Shown here piece after piece: positions 25,839-33,452 of a DNA stretch of 50,430 nt. The position numbers were made by a program, and so were the translations under genes. The stretch is from Alistipes senegalensis (GTDB taxonomy: Bacteria; Bacteroidota; Bacteroidia; Bacteroidales; Rikenellaceae). Each line of letters starts with the position of its first letter. Within the stretch, counting starts at the first letter, position 1. The DNA lies in assembly GCA_023664045.1 (NCBI GenBank), contig JAMPGH010000001.1, forward strand, positions 528,087 to 578,516. Direction: 5' to 3'. The notes beneath the pieces were generated by a model, which made no database searches, was not told the origin of the DNA, and was given only the letters and a program-made list of their open reading frames with translations.

Positions 25839-25870
25839 CAAATATATGAAAACGGTTACCGCCATCCAAA
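25839..25870 (-). promoter_or_regulatory. Promoter of the DUF3800 gene
   Basis: Minus strand TTTG (25870-25867), 20 nt, TATATTTG (25846-25839). Full consensus match, giving a leader of about 15 nt. Confidence 0.75.
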
Positions 25871-25954
25871 ATATCTTAACACTATTAAGATGTTGTTTCG
25901 GAGATTCGTTTGGAATCGGCAAACTCCGGGCTTCGGCTCGCTTCGAAGCAAACA

Positions 25955-25989
25955 TAAAAAAGCCGCGCCCGACTTTCGTCGGACGCGGC
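25955..25989 (-). terminator. Terminator of tRNA-Leu
   Basis: On the minus strand GCCGCGTCCGAC and GTCGGGCGCGGC form a 12-bp stem (one G-T) with loop GAAA, followed by six T. It begins 4 nt after the tRNA 3' end. Confidence 0.85.
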
Positions 25990-25993
25990 CCAG

Positions 25994-26078
25994 TGCCCAG
26001 GACAAGACTCGAACTTGCACGAACTAAACGTTCACTACCCCCTCAAAGTAGCGTGTCTACCAATTTCACCACCTGGGC
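25994..26078 (-). tRNA. tRNA-Leu(GAG)
   Basis: Class II tRNA of 85 nt with acceptor stem GCCCAGG/CCTGGGC, a long variable arm and anticodon loop TTGAGGG, giving anticodon GAG. The discriminator is A. Promoter at 26110-26140 and terminator at 25955-25989, so it is a single-gene unit. Confidence 0.96.
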
Positions 26079-26109
26079 GACACTCGCCGAACCTCTCGAT
26101 TCGGGTGTG

Positions 26110-26140
26110 CAAATATAACGACTATTTCGCTCATTGCAAA
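26110..26140 (-). promoter_or_regulatory. Promoter of tRNA-Leu
   Basis: Minus strand TTTG (26140-26137), 19 nt, TATATTTG (26117-26110). Confidence 0.75.
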
Positions 26141-26287
26141 ATTTCGGGCGGATATTTCGTGAAAATTGCGGCGAAACCGTTCCGTATGCCGATGCGGGCC
26201 GCATCGAAAGACGTCCGCACTGAAAGAAGGTCAGCATCGAAAGACGGCCCGTCCCGGGCTTCCGCATGCTCCTCGACGAGCCCCTCC

Positions 26288-26317
26288 CAAAAAAACGGGC
26301 GGAAAAAGTTCCGCCCG
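26288..26317 (-). terminator. Terminator after the S46 peptidase gene
   Basis: On the minus strand CGGGCGGAA and TTCCGCCCG (26317-26296) form a 9-bp stem with loop CTTT, followed by six T and then GGG. It closes the operon that starts at 33369. The 150 nt between it and the tRNA-Leu promoter hold no gene. Confidence 0.85.
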
Positions 26318-26343
26318 ACAGTTCGCAGCATGCCGCCGCAGGG

Positions 26344-28323
26344 TTACTTCAGCGTCATTTCGTCGAGGAGGTAGCCGGCTCCGCCGATGCGGTCGATGAC
26401 CATCAGCACGTAGCGGATGTCGACCGCAATGTTGCGGCAGATCGTCGGGTCGAATTCGATGTCGCTCATCGTCGAGCGCCACGTGCGGTCGAAGTTGATG
26501 CCCACCAGTTCGCCCCGGGCGTTGAGGATCGGCGATCCGGAGTTGCCGCCCGTGGTGTGGTTGGTCGCCAGAAAGCAGACCGGCACCGTGCGGCGGCCGT
26601 CGACTTCGATGCCCCAGCGGCCGTAGGCTTTTTTCGCATGCAGGTCGCGCAGCGCCTGCGGGATGTCGTAATCGTAAATCGCCGGATTGTCTTTGGCGAT
26701 GATGCCGTCGAGGGTCGTCAGCGGTCGGTGGTACTCGCCGTCGGCGTATTCGTAGCCCGCCACCTTGCCGTAGGCCACGCGCAGGGTCAGATTGGCGTCG
26801 GGGAACATCTCTCCCTCGCGTTTCTCGGCGGCGGCCCGGCGGCGCAACCCTTCCACGTATCGGGCGTAGAGTTCGTTCATGCGGGCGCTGTTGAAGTTGC
26901 GCAGGGCTTTGGTGCCCAACGCTTCGACGATCTTGGCGTTGAGGCCGGCGATCCCCTTTTTCAGTGCCGCGAGCTCTTCGTTTTTCGCATCGGCGACCGC
27001 CAGATCGAAAATATGGTCGGCATAGGCCGCCGGAGTGCCGTACTGCTCTACGCCGGCGCGGAACTCGGCGATCGGTTCCAGCATCGTGTTGCGGGCGGCA
27101 TACTCCTCGAACGCCAGCCGGTAGAGAGCTCGTTCGACCGCTTCGCGCTTGGCGAAAATCGGATCGGACAGTTCTTCCGCACTATAGCGGTAGCCTAAGG
27201 TGAGGAGCGTTTCGGCCAGCAGTTCGCGCGTATAGTAGTAGGGTCGGGCCCGCTCGAACTCCTCCTGCAGCAGCTTTACGATCTCGGCGTCGCCCGTCGT
27301 TTCGGCGTAGCGTCGCTCGGCGGCCGCTTTCTTTTCGTAGGTTCCCAAGCGATTGATCCCCAGTACTTCGCCCTGCCACTTCTTCCATGCGTTGGCGATC
27401 GTCGCATGCTTGGCCGCATAGTGGATGCGCAGCGCCGGGTCCGACTCCTGCGCCGCACGGATCAGGTCGAGCCGTCCCGTGCGGATGGCGATCTTCATCG
27501 GATCGGAGACTTCGGCGATGTATTTCACCACGTCCGAAAGGATGTATTGCTGCGTGTTGCCCGGGAATCCGTAGATCATCGTGAAGTCGCCTTCCTCGAC
27601 CCCTTCGGTCGAGATCGCGAAGTGGCGGCGCGGACGGTAGGGTACGTTGTCGGGCGAGTAGGCCGCCGGCTTGTTGTCGGGGCCGGCGTAGATGCGGAAG
27701 ACGGAGAAGTCGCCCGTGTGGCGGGGCCAGATCCAGTTGTCGGTGTCGCCGCCGAACTTGCCGATCGACGAGGGCGGCGCGGCCACCAGACGCACGTCGT
27801 CGAACTGTTCGTAGAGGAACAGGAAGTGTTGGTTGCCGTAGTACATCTGTTCGACCGCGGCTTTGTAGCCCTTGCCTTCGGCTTCGGCTGCCCGGACGAT
27901 CTCTTCGGCCGTCTCGCCGGCCGCGATGCGGTGGGTAACTTCTTCCATGCGGACCAGGAACTTGACGTCCAGTTTCTCGTTGGGCAGTTCTTCGGTCCGC
28001 GTGCGGGCCCAGAATCCGTGGGTGAGGTAGTCGTGCTCGACCGACGAGTGCGACTGAATGGCGTCGTAGCCGCAGTGGTGGTTGGTCAGCAGCAGCCCTT
28101 CGGGCGATACCAGTTCGCCCGTGCAGCCGCCGTCGAAGAGCACCACGGCGTCTTTCATCGAGGCCTTGTTGATCGAGTAGATGTCGTCGGCCGTGAGGCG
28201 GAAGCCTTTGGCGCGCATGTCGCGGATGCGGTGCGAGATGAGGCTCGGGAGCCACATGCCTTCGTCTGCGGCCGCGGGGAGCAGCAGCACGAGTGCCGCA
28301 AGGGTAAGGAGGGTACGTTTCAT
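26344..28323 (-). CDS. S46 family dipeptidyl peptidase (DPP7/DPP11 type)
   Basis: 659 aa. There is a short signal peptide (MKRTLLTLAALVLLLPAAA). The chymotrypsin-like triad is visible: LLLTNHHCGYDAIQSH (His), GGDTDNWIWPRHTGDFSVF (Asp) and TTGGNSGSPILN (Ser). S46 enzymes release dipeptides from peptide N termini in the periplasm of Bacteroidetes. The segment after the active Ser reads VGINFDRTWRSTMSDIEFD. An Arg in this position is associated with DPP11 preference for Asp or Glu at P1, whereas DPP7 has Gly, so DPP11-like specificity is inferred. The gene begins 2 nt after the maf stop and is last in a minus-strand gene run. Confidence 0.92.
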   Translation of the reverse strand: MKRTLLTLAALVLLLPAAADEGMWLPSLISHRIRDMRAKGFRLTADDIYSINKASMKDAVVLFDGGCTGELVSPEGLLLTNHHCGYDAIQSHSSVEHDYLTHGFWARTRTEELPNEKLDVKFLVRMEEVTHRIAAGETAEEIVRAAEAEGKGYKAAVEQMYYGNQHFLFLYEQFDDVRLVAAPPSSIGKFGGDTDNWIWPRHTGDFSVFRIYAGPDNKPAAYSPDNVPYRPRRHFAISTEGVEEGDFTMIYGFPGNTQQYILSDVVKYIAEVSDPMKIAIRTGRLDLIRAAQESDPALRIHYAAKHATIANAWKKWQGEVLGINRLGTYEKKAAAERRYAETTGDAEIVKLLQEEFERARPYYYTRELLAETLLTLGYRYSAEELSDPIFAKREAVERALYRLAFEEYAARNTMLEPIAEFRAGVEQYGTPAAYADHIFDLAVADAKNEELAALKKGIAGLNAKIVEALGTKALRNFNSARMNELYARYVEGLRRRAAAEKREGEMFPDANLTLRVAYGKVAGYEYADGEYHRPLTTLDGIIAKDNPAIYDYDIPQALRDLHAKKAYGRWGIEVDGRRTVPVCFLATNHTTGGNSGSPILNARGELVGINFDRTWRSTMSDIEFDPTICRNIAVDIRYVLMVIDRIGGAGYLLDEMTLK

Positions 28324-28325
28324 GG

Positions 28326-28925
28326 TCAGTGTTGTTCTATGAATTTTTCGAGTTCGGTGTATACGCGTTGTACGGGCAGCCCCATGACGTTGTAGAACGA
28401 GCCGTCGATGCGTTCGATCGCCGCATAGCCGATCCACTCCTGAATGCCGTAGCTGCCGGCCTTGTCGTAGGGTTCGCAGGCGTCGACATAGTAGGCGATC
28501 TCTTCGTCGCTCAGGGGCCGGAACCACACGTCGGAGCAGACGGTGAAGGTCCGGCGGCGCGACGCCGTGCGGAGCGTTACGCCCGAGACGACCGTGTGGC
28601 GGTGTCCCGACAAGCGGCGCAGCATGGTGCAGGCGTCGTCGCGGTCGCGGGGTTTGCCCAGCACACGACCGTCGAGCACCACCACCGTGTCGGCCGTCAG
28701 GAGGATGTCGTTCGGTGCGAGCTCCTCAGGATAGGCGTTGCTCTTGAGTTGCGAAAGATAGGCCGGCACCTCCTCGGCCGCCAGCTTGTCGGGGTATATC
28801 TCTTCGCAGTCGTATTTGGGAGCCGGTTCGTAGGGCAGGCCGCAGCCCGTCAGCAGTTCGCGGCGCCGCGGCGATTGCGACGCCAGCAGCAGCCGATAGG
28901 GCCGGAGTTTTTCGTGAAGCAGCAT
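28326..28925 (-). CDS. maf: Maf-family nucleotide pyrophosphatase
   Basis: 199 aa, typical length. The N terminus YRLLLASQSPRRRELLTGCG is the Maf signature; the second motif is LTADTVVVLDGRVLGKPRD, and the C-terminal part has DKAGSYGIQEWIGYAAIERI. Maf proteins hydrolyse dTTP, UTP and some modified nucleotides and are thought to keep them out of nucleic acids. The ATG at 28925 is used because the residues before it do not fit the family. It is followed after 2 nt by the S46 peptidase gene. The upstream gap of 106 nt to the FAH-family gene has no recognisable promoter. Confidence 0.93.
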   Translation of the reverse strand: MLLHEKLRPYRLLLASQSPRRRELLTGCGLPYEPAPKYDCEEIYPDKLAAEEVPAYLSQLKSNAYPEELAPNDILLTADTVVVLDGRVLGKPRDRDDACTMLRRLSGHRHTVVSGVTLRTASRRRTFTVCSDVWFRPLSDEEIAYYVDACEPYDKAGSYGIQEWIGYAAIERIDGSFYNVMGLPVQRVYTELEKFIEQH

Positions 28926-29031
28926 GTTGTTTGAAAGTGAAGTTTGCGATTTCGTTTCGAAGTCCGTCTCCGGCGGCCGGGTCGGTCGCATCGAAGATGC
29001 GAGCCGCCGGAGAAGTGTGGGAGCGGCAGAT

Positions 29032-29664
29032 CTATCGGATGTCGAAATTCAACAGTTCCCGCCCCTCCAGCGTCGCCGCAAGGCAGTCGCCGGGTGCGAC
29101 GGGGCCTACGCCCGCCGGGGTGCCGGTGTAGATCAGGTCGCCCATGCGCAGGGTGGTGTAGCGCGACACGGCGGCGATGATCCGGTCGACCGTAAAAAGC
29201 ATCTCCCCCGTGTAGCCGCGTTGGCGCACTTCGCCGTTGACACTCAGCTCGAAGCGGAGGTTCTGCACATCGCCGCCCAGCTCGGCCAGCGATATGAACT
29301 CGGGCGAGAGCGCCGCCGAGCGATCGAAGGCTTTGGCCCGCTCCCACGGCAGTCCCCCGGCGATCGCTTTGCGTTGCAGGTCGCGGGCCGTGAAGTCGAT
29401 GCCCAAGCCCACTTCGGCATAGTAGCGGTGGGCGAACTTCTCGGCGATCGCACGGCCCACCCGGTCGATGCGCACCACCAGCTCGCATTCGTAGTGCACC
29501 TCCTGCGAGAATGCCGGGATGTAGAACGGATCGTTGTTGCGCAGCAGCGCCGTGTCGGGCTTCAGAAACCAGATCGGCTCCGCCGCCTCGGCCGCCAGCC
29601 CCGTTTCGCGGTGCAGCTCCTCGGCATGCGCCGCATAGTTGCGGCCTATGCAGATGATCTTCAT
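29032..29664 (-). CDS. Fumarylacetoacetate hydrolase (FAH) family protein
   Basis: 210 aa, covering the single FAH domain. Conserved pieces are KIICIGRNYAAHAEEL, PIWFLKPDTALL, the metal-binding HYECELVVRID and VGLGIDFTARDLQ, and DLIYTGTPAGVGPVAPGD near the C terminus. The short form without an N-terminal extension resembles acylpyruvases and oxaloacetate tautomerases/decarboxylases such as the YcgM/FAHD1 group. The exact substrate cannot be assigned from sequence. Its ATG overlaps the stop of the upstream small membrane protein gene (ATGA), so translation is probably coupled. Cytoplasmic. Confidence 0.88.
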   Translation of the reverse strand: MKIICIGRNYAAHAEELHRETGLAAEAAEPIWFLKPDTALLRNNDPFYIPAFSQEVHYECELVVRIDRVGRAIAEKFAHRYYAEVGLGIDFTARDLQRKAIAGGLPWERAKAFDRSAALSPEFISLAELGGDVQNLRFELSVNGEVRQRGYTGEMLFTVDRIIAAVSRYTTLRMGDLIYTGTPAGVGPVAPGDCLAATLEGRELLNFDIR

Positions 29665-29975
29665 AAATTCGTGTTATGGTTGCGGGTTTCTATGCGGGTC
29701 ATGATGACGATAACGCCGATTGTCACGAGGATGATCCGCAATACGGTGAGCGTCGTTTCGGAGACTCCCAGCCATGCGAGCCCCCGGCTTCCGGGTCCGA
29801 TCAGCAGAGCCAGCGCCAGCAGTCCGCCTGCGGCCGTGCGTCGTACCCGCCGCATTTCGATGTTGCGACGCTCGGCGTCGGTGTAGCGGCGGAGCGTCGA
29901 GATCCATTGAGGACGAAGATAGACGACGCCTGCACATGCGAGCAGCAGCAGGGATGCGAAGTAGGAGGTGTCCAT
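29661..29975 (-). CDS. Small two-helix membrane protein
   Basis: 104 aa. Two hydrophobic segments (about residues 6-22 and 48-66) and a third weaker one (about 73-92) surround a charged loop (YTDAERRNIEMRRVRR). It may belong to a DUF3784-like group of small membrane proteins, but I am not certain and give no function. The stop overlaps the FAH-family start by ATGA, and its own start is 21 nt after the lpxB stop, so it is a genuine operon member and not a chance frame. Confidence 0.65.
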   Translation of the reverse strand: MDTSYFASLLLLACAGVVYLRPQWISTLRRYTDAERRNIEMRRVRRTAAGGLLALALLIGPGSRGLAWLGVSETTLTVLRIILVTIGVIVIMTRIETRNHNTNL

Positions 29976-29996
29976 GCGTCGATCGCAAGGCGATTT

Positions 29997-31145
29997 TTAA
30001 TTCTTCATTTTCGATTTTTCACGGCGCAGCTCTTCCGCCATCCTCCGCGCGAAGCGTTCGCTGGCGCCGGGAGCGCCGATGACGGTGCGCAGTTCTTCGA
30101 AGTCGGCCAGCATCCGGGCCCGTTTTTCGCCGCCCGCCACGATCGCCCGCAGCTCGCGCTCGGCCCGCTCGGCCGAGAGGTCCGACTGGATGATCTCCGT
30201 TACCGCTTCGCGCCCGAGGTTGAGGTTCACCAGCGACACCCACGGCACCTTCAGCACGTAGGGCTGCAGCTTCACCTGAAACCACAGCGTGCGGTAAACT
30301 ACCACTTCCGGAATCCCCAGCAGGGCTGTTTCGAGGGTCGCCGTGCCGGAGGTTACGACGGCTGCTTCGGCCACGTGAAGCGTCTCGTAGGTCTGGTCGC
30401 AGACGTAATGCAGGTCGCTGCCGGCCATGTAGCGGTCGTAGAGCGTCCGTTCGAGCCACGGCACCCCCGTTATCACGAACTGATGACCGGGAAACCGTGC
30501 CGAGAGTTTGGCCATCAGGGGCAGGTTGTCGCGGATTTCGCCCCGTCGGCTGCCGGCCACTAAGGCGATGATCGGCCGCTCGTCCAACCCGTGCCGGCGG
30601 CGGAACTCCTCGCCCGTTGGCAGCGCCGCACGGCGTGCTTCCAGCGCGTCGACCAGCGGGTTGCCTTCGAAAACAGGTTCGATGCCCTTGCGGGGGAAGT
30701 AGCTCTTCTCGAACGGGAAGATGATGAAAAGACGGTCTACATACTTGCGGATCGTCTTCACTCTCCATTCGCGCCACGCCCACACTTTCGGGGCGATGTA
30801 GTAGTAGGTGCGGATGCCGTGTTCTTTGGCCCAGCGGGCCATCTTCATGTTGAAGCCCGGGTAGTCGATCAGAATCAGCACGTCGGGTGCGTAGGCCGCT
30901 ACGTCGGCCCGGCATTCGCGCATCTGCCGCCGGATCGTCCGCAGGTTTTTCAGCACCTGCACGATCCCGAAGAACGAGGTCTCCCGGTAGTGTTTGCGCA
31001 GGTTGGCTTCGCCGCCCGCCGCCGCCATGCGGTCGCCGCCCCAGAAGCGGAAATCGGCTTCGGGGTCGGCTTTCTTGAGCCCTTCGATCAGATTGGCGCC
31101 GTGCAGATCGCCCGACGGCTCGCCGGCAAGGAGGAAATACTTCAT
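29997..31145 (-). CDS. lpxB: Lipid-A-disaccharide synthase
   Basis: 382 aa. It has the GT19 signature start MKYFLLAGEPSGDLHGANLI, then SFFGIVQVLKNLRTIRR, VLILIDYPGFNMKMA, YYIAPKVWAWREWRVKTI and VTSGTATLETALLGIPEVV. It condenses UDP-diacylglucosamine with lipid X to give the tetraacyl disaccharide of lipid A, at the inner face of the inner membrane. This confirms an LPS-bearing Gram-negative envelope. The upstream gap to trmD is 80 nt and is filled by an AT-rich inverted-repeat element. Downstream the small membrane protein gene follows after 21 nt. Confidence 0.95.
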   Translation of the reverse strand: MKYFLLAGEPSGDLHGANLIEGLKKADPEADFRFWGGDRMAAAGGEANLRKHYRETSFFGIVQVLKNLRTIRRQMRECRADVAAYAPDVLILIDYPGFNMKMARWAKEHGIRTYYYIAPKVWAWREWRVKTIRKYVDRLFIIFPFEKSYFPRKGIEPVFEGNPLVDALEARRAALPTGEEFRRRHGLDERPIIALVAGSRRGEIRDNLPLMAKLSARFPGHQFVITGVPWLERTLYDRYMAGSDLHYVCDQTYETLHVAEAAVVTSGTATLETALLGIPEVVVYRTLWFQVKLQPYVLKVPWVSLVNLNLGREAVTEIIQSDLSAERAERELRAIVAGGEKRARMLADFEELRTVIGAPGASERFARRMAEELRREKSKMKN

Positions 31146-31146
31146 G

Positions 31147-31234
31147 ACAATTCAAAATTCACAATTAGCGGAATCCCGAATCGGTTGACGGTTAAAAGAC
31201 ATAATTATGAATTGTGCATTCTTAATTATGAATT
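31147..31234. repeat. AT-rich inverted-repeat element between trmD and lpxB
   Basis: The left arm (31147-31167) has ACAATTCAAAATTCACAATT. The right arm (31201-31234) begins ATAATTATGAATTGTGCATT and repeats AATTATGAATT. The spacer of about 33 nt is AGCGGAATCCCGAATCGG and its continuation. The right arm encodes the last residues and stop of trmD. Confidence 0.7.
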
Positions 31235-31906
31235 TTTTAAAAGGTCCGGCCGCAGCCGCTTCGTCCGCTCCCAGGCTTGTTCGTCTTGCCAGCGGGCTAT
31301 TTCGGCGAAGTTGCCCGAAAGCAGCACGTCCGGTACGCGCCAGCCGCGGAACTCCGCCGGCCGCGTGTAGACCGGGGGTGCCAGCAGGTTGTCCTGAAAC
31401 GAGTCGGTCAGGGCCGAGGCTTCGTCGCCGATGGCTCCCGGGATGATCCGCACGATCGAGTCGGCCAGGATGCAGGCCGCCAGCTCGCCGCCCGTCAGCA
31501 CATAGTCGCCGATCGAGATTTCGCGCGTGATGAGGTGTTCGCGGATGCGGTGGTCGATGCCCTTGTAGTGGCCGCAGAGGATGATGATGTTTTCGAGCGT
31601 CGAGAGGCGGTTGGCTTCGTGCTGGTCGTAGCGGATGCCGTCGGGCGAGGTGTAGATGATCTCGTCGTAGCGGCGTTCGGCCTGCAGCTTCTCGACCAGT
31701 TCGAATACGGGTTCGCACTTCATGACCATGCCCGCTTCGCCGCCGAACGGGTAGTCGTCGGTGGTCTTGCGGCGGTCGTGGGCGTAGTCGTGGAGGTTGT
31801 GTATATGAATCTCCACCAGCCCTTTCTCCTGCGCGCGCCGGAGAATCGATTCGTTGAGCGGCGAGGTCAGCAGCTCGGGAACGGAGGAGAGGATGTCGAT
31901 GCGCAT
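31226..31906 (-). CDS. trmD: tRNA (guanine-N1-)-methyltransferase
   Basis: 226 aa, standard length. It begins [20 protein letters not shown] and has [19 protein letters not shown], then the knotted SAM-binding region [16 protein letters not shown] and [18 protein letters not shown], and the C-terminal domain with [17 protein letters not shown]. It methylates G37 of tRNAs reading codons that begin with C or with CGG, preventing frameshifts. It is not in the usual rpsP-rimM-trmD-rplS operon here; the neighbours are an FkbM methyltransferase upstream and lpxB downstream. The stop codon and final residues (KNS) come from the AT-rich element at 31147-31234. Confidence 0.95.
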   Translation of the reverse strand: MRIDILSSVPELLTSPLNESILRRAQEKGLVEIHIHNLHDYAHDRRKTTDDYPFGGEAGMVMKCEPVFELVEKLQAERRYDEIIYTSPDGIRYDQHEANRLSTLENIIILCGHYKGIDHRIREHLITREISIGDYVLTGGELAACILADSIVRIIPGAIGDEASALTDSFQDNLLAPPVYTRPAEFRGWRVPDVLLSGNFAEIARWQDEQAWERTKRLRPDLLKNS

Positions 31907-31965
31907 GTTCGGTCGGGTGAAAGGTGAATGGTAAAAGGTGTGAAGCGGGGGTTCGCGCCGGCGGC

Positions 31966-32697
31966 TCAGGGGCGGAAGATGATGTCTTTGCCGTTGTCGC
32001 GTTCCGGGTCGAGGGGTATTTCGCGACCGCGGTCGAGGGTGTAGGCGGCATATCCCAGTTCGCCGAACAGCCGGAGGATCCGGGGGCGGTTCTCTCCGCC
32101 GGTCTCGATCAGCACCCTCGGCCGGAACTGCTCCAGCAGAGGGCGCATCTCTTCCATGACGATCGTTTCGTAGCCCTCGATGTCGCATTTGACGAAGTCG
32201 AGGCGCTGCAATCCCGCGAAAAGTTCGCTGCCGCGCCGCATCTCGGCCGTGAACTCCACGTCGACCGCCGCGCCCGTCTCGTTCACGAAATTCTGTCCCG
32301 TGCCCATGTAGCCCGTCGCGCGGGCCGAGTCGTTGCCCATGCGGATCGGCTTGTTTTCGGTCCCGAGGGCGAAGGGGTAGATATCTACGTTGCCGCAGCC
32401 GCGCAGGTTGCGGCTCAGCACCTTGCGGATCGGAGCCACCGGCTCCACGGCATAGACTTGCCCCGTGGGGCCGGCCAGTTGCGCGAGCGTTCGGGCGTAG
32501 TAGCCCAGATTGGCGCCGAGGTCGATGCAGACGTCGCCCGCGGCGACCAGCCGCGGCAGGTGGTAGACATACTCCGTGGCCGGGGCGTAGCGTCCGATTC
32601 CGAGTTTCCGGAATATGAAGAACATCCGGCTCACCGCCCGAAGGTAGCCTTCGAGCGGGAGCGTGCGGTAGAGGATCTTGTGCAGCAGGCGGATCAT
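31966..32697 (-). CDS. FkbM-family SAM-dependent methyltransferase
   Basis: 243 aa. The Rossmann start [20 protein letters not shown] is the SAM-binding motif, followed by [20 protein letters not shown]. The FkbM-specific motif [19 protein letters not shown] is present, as is [13 protein letters not shown]. FkbM enzymes O-methylate sugars or polyketides, and in Bacteroidetes they often act on surface polysaccharides. With lpxB nearby, a role in cell-surface glycan modification is possible but not shown. It starts 6 nt after the stop of the metallo-hydrolase gene and precedes trmD by 59 nt. Cytoplasmic. Confidence 0.88.
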   Translation of the reverse strand: MIRLLHKILYRTLPLEGYLRAVSRMFFIFRKLGIGRYAPATEYVYHLPRLVAAGDVCIDLGANLGYYARTLAQLAGPTGQVYAVEPVAPIRKVLSRNLRGCGNVDIYPFALGTENKPIRMGNDSARATGYMGTGQNFVNETGAAVDVEFTAEMRRGSELFAGLQRLDFVKCDIEGYETIVMEEMRPLLEQFRPRVLIETGGENRPRILRLFGELGYAAYTLDRGREIPLDPERDNGKDIIFRP

Positions 32698-32703
32698 GCG
32701 GGG

Positions 32704-33369
32704 TCAGCGATAGTCTACTTCGCCGTTGAGCACTTCGACGAGGAAGGGGTTGTACAGGGTTTCGTGGCCGATCGTGGTCTCTTCTCCGTGGCCGGGGAGC
32801 ACGCGGGTCGCATCGCCTAAGGGAAGGAGCTTGTCCAGAATCGAGCGCATGATCCACGAGTAGTCGCCGCCCGGCAGGTCGGTGCGTCCGATGCTCTCGC
32901 GGAAAAGCGTGTCTCCCGTCAGGAGGATTCCGCTCTGCGGTTCGTAAAAGGCCACGTGTCCCGGCGTGTGTCCCGGCGTGGGGATCACTTGCAGGAGGGT
33001 CTTCCCGAAGCGGATTTCGGGCGTCGGATCCAAGTCGATGTCGATCGCGGGCATCTCGCCCACGCGGACCCCGAAGATCGAACCGCTGGTCTGTGCGTTT
33101 TCGAGCAGAAAACGGTCCTGCCCCGAGAGAGCGAAAGGAATGCCGTAGCGTTTCTGGAGATGGCGGACGCCCAGCGTGTGGTCGAAGTGCCCGTGGGTGT
33201 TGATCGCCAGCACGGGCCGCAGGCCGTGCCGTTCGATGAAGTTCTCCAGCGCGGCGTTTTCGCGGTCGTTGCTGTTTCCGGCGTCGACGACGACGGCTTC
33301 CTGCGTCTCGTCCCAGAGGACGTAGGTGTTTTCCTGAATCGGGTTGAACGTGAGTGTCGCTGTTTTCAT
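32704..33369 (-). CDS. Metallo-beta-lactamase-fold hydrolase (glyoxalase II-like)
   Basis: 221 aa. The metal site is complete: [10 protein letters not shown] (HxHxDH), [13 protein letters not shown] (His), [13 protein letters not shown] (Asp) and [14 protein letters not shown] (His). The compact size and the [11 protein letters not shown] start place it among the YcbL-like glyoxalase II or thioesterase-like hydrolases, which act on thioester substrates with two metal ions. No C-terminal glyoxalase II helical domain is present, so a classical GloB is unlikely. It is first in the minus-strand run down to 26344. A -7 element TATCTTTG lies at 33397-33390. Confidence 0.88.
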   Translation of the reverse strand: MKTATLTFNPIQENTYVLWDETQEAVVVDAGNSNDRENAALENFIERHGLRPVLAINTHGHFDHTLGVRHLQKRYGIPFALSGQDRFLLENAQTSGSIFGVRVGEMPAIDIDLDPTPEIRFGKTLLQVIPTPGHTPGHVAFYEPQSGILLTGDTLFRESIGRTDLPGGDYSWIMRSILDKLLPLGDATRVLPGHGEETTIGHETLYNPFLVEVLNGEVDYR

Positions 33370-33389
33370 GACGCGAGGCGTTGTTTCGG

Positions 33390-33397
33390 CAAAGATA
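33390..33397 (-). promoter_or_regulatory. -7 element TATCTTTG for the minus-strand run starting at 33369
   Basis: TATCTTTG on the minus strand, 20 nt from the ATG at 33369. No TTTG at the expected -33 distance. A near-consensus plus-strand TATCTTTA at 33420-33427 may serve the divergent gene at 33453. Confidence 0.5.
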
Positions 33398-33452
33398 GTG
33401 TTTTTGCCGGATTATTGCCTATCTTTACGGTCGCAAACCGATCCGATCCGTT

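Noticed and set aside
24240-25994. An attL/attR pair from integration at tRNA-Leu
   Set aside because: I looked for a copy of the tRNA-Leu 3' end on the far side of the AT-rich island and did not find one, and there is no integrase gene.
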